Positions 5,353 through 6,034 of a stretch of DNA of 6,034 nucleotides are shown here, in pieces. Location: NCBI GenBank assembly GCA_013813955.1, contig JACCQW010000412.1, forward strand, positions 1 through 6,034. Direction: 5' to 3'. This DNA comes from Solirubrobacterales bacterium (GTDB lineage: Bacteria; Actinomycetota; Thermoleophilia; Solirubrobacterales; Solirubrobacteraceae). Position numbers and translations under genes: made by a program. Positions within the stretch are counted from its first letter, which is position 1, and each line of letters begins with the position of its first letter. The notes beneath the pieces are model-generated. The model was not told the DNA's origin. It did no database searches and was given only the letters and a program-made list of their open reading frames with translations.

Positions 5353-6034
5353 CCGGGGCCCTCGAGGCGATCGCGCACGTCGGGGACGGGGTCGAGCGGG
5401 AAGCCGTCCTCGCCCTCCCACGGCTCCTTCTGGCCGATGCCGGGACGCATGTAGCCGCGCGGGTAGGCGGGACCTCCGAAGCCGATCTCGTTCCACGCCC
5501 ACGGATGCGAGTAGAAGGCCCCGAGCACCGCGCGCATCACGACCGCCCACGCGTGCTCGACGCCGAGCTGCTCCCACACGCCGCCCGCGAGCTCGCCGTC
5601 GGCGAACGCCTCGCAGACCGCGAGCTGCGTGTCGACCTCGGCCTCGCCGTAGGACGGCGCGCCGCGCTCGCTCGCCGCCTCGTCGAGCCCGCGCGCCACC
5701 AGCCGCCACGTCTGGCGATCGTCAGGCATGTCGGCGTACTGGAAGCCGTCCAGGCGCCCCTCGTGCAGCTTGGCGTCGACGAAGGCGAGGACCGGCACGC
5801 GCGGCTCGCGGTCCTGGGCGAGCACCACGTCACAGAACGCGCCCAGCGTGCGGGCCTGAGCATCGTCGAAGAAGCGCAGCGGCGGCGGATGCAGCCGCGC
5901 GAGGACGACGCGCCGGGTGACCTCGTCCCAGTGGCCAGCCTGCTCGAGGACGTCGAAGTCGGGATAGCGGCCGTGCATCTGCGGCGTCGTGCCGCGCCGC
6001 TGGCGGGGCAGGCCGTCGGGGTCGCCCTCCCGCC
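5349..6034 (-). CDS. Gluconate 2-dehydrogenase subunit 3 family protein (5' end outside window)
   Basis: This is the small subunit partner of the GMC dehydrogenase. Counted from an internal Met at 5976-5978, 209 residues are visible. A helix-rich block FFDDAQARTLGAFCDVVLAQ and FVDAKL (about 36-71) resembles the Gluconate_2-dh3 domain, and the C-terminal part has GPAYPRGY (169-176) and a KEPWEGED segment. In known complexes this subunit is needed for maturation or export of the catalytic subunit and often carries a Tat signal. The frame stays open to the window edge beyond that Met; all 18 upstream codons end in G or C and read REGDPDGLPRQRRGTTPQ. The true start, and any signal peptide, therefore lies outside the window. 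Its TGA overlaps the GTG of the next gene, so the two subunits are probably translationally coupled. Confidence 0.87.
   Translation of the reverse strand, partial: REGDPDGLPRQRRGTTPQMHGRYPDFDVLEQAGHWDEVTRRVVLARLHPPPLRFFDDAQARTLGAFCDVVLAQDREPRVPVLAFVDAKLHEGRLDGFQYADMPDDRQTWRLVARGLDEAASERGAPSYGEAEVDTQLAVCEAFADGELAGGVWEQLGVEHAWAVVMRAVLGAFYSHPWAWNEIGFGGPAYPRGYMRPGIGQKEPWEGEDGFPLDPVPDVRDRLEGPG
5359..5363 (-). promoter_or_regulatory. Ribosome binding site GAGGG deciding the GMC start
   Basis: Minus-strand GAGGG lies 6 nt before the GTG at 5350-5352, inside the last codons of the small-subunit gene. No comparable site precedes the ATG at 5277, so this favours the longer N-terminus and coupled translation. 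Confidence 0.5.

Noticed and set aside
3751..5454. A 567-codon open frame on the plus strand
   Set aside because: It is the antisense shadow of the GMC dehydrogenase, with no recognisable domain and Val/Ala/Arg-rich composition.
5353..5709. Longer N-terminus for the GMC frame inside the small-subunit gene
   Set aside because: The stretch is Arg-rich shadow sequence over a conserved small-subunit domain. The GTG at 5352 with its ribosome binding site is a better start.
1..6034. Mobile element, CRISPR array, tRNA or phage-defence system
   Set aside because: No direct-repeat array, transposase, integrase, tRNA-like fold or defence domain was seen on either strand. Base composition appears uniform across the window by eye.

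Overview
The window is very GC-rich, and nearly every real codon ends in G or C. All genes lie on the minus strand except a gene fragment at the left edge. The protein types suggest a high-GC actinobacterium, probably Thermoleophilia/Solirubrobacterales: a PG-binding/NlpC-P60-like wall hydrolase behind a ydaO riboswitch, a GMC dehydrogenase beginning with an MRTYRDDDEVD-like block, and a TIGR00730 LOG protein. This placement rests on remembered resemblance, not on a database search.

Layout from left to right. (1) The last 41 codons of a plus-strand arfB-like ribosome-rescue gene end at 126. It converges on the minus-strand LOG-family gene (129-830) with only 2 bp between the stop codons. (2) A secreted peptidoglycan-binding/NlpC-P60-like protein (885-1685) is preceded by a clear c-di-AMP (ydaO/yuaA) riboswitch (about 1695-1862). 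(3) A carboxypeptidase G2-like M20 metallopeptidase (1931-3070) sits 26 bp behind a GFA/CENP-V-type zinc protein (3097-3504), so the two probably form one transcription unit. (4) A 34-codon single-helix mini-protein (3552-3656) has coding-like codon use. (5) A GMC/gluconate-dehydrogenase-type flavoprotein (3730-5352) follows its small subunit (gluconate 2-dehydrogenase subunit 3 family, 5349 to beyond the right edge). The two overlap by a GTGA stop/start, and the flavoprotein carries a three-Cys motif like the [3Fe-4S] site of FAD-glucose dehydrogenases.

Functionally there are three independent themes. The first is cell-wall remodelling under second-messenger control (riboswitch plus hydrolase, with LOG possibly co-transcribed downstream). 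The second is a small hydrolase/zinc-protein pair of unknown substrate. The third is a two-subunit oxidoreductase that probably passes electrons from an alcohol or sugar-like substrate through FAD and an iron-sulfur cluster to an acceptor not encoded here. No mobile element, CRISPR array, tRNA or rRNA was seen. The most informative non-coding element is the riboswitch, a known class. I did not find a convincing new multi-gene system.
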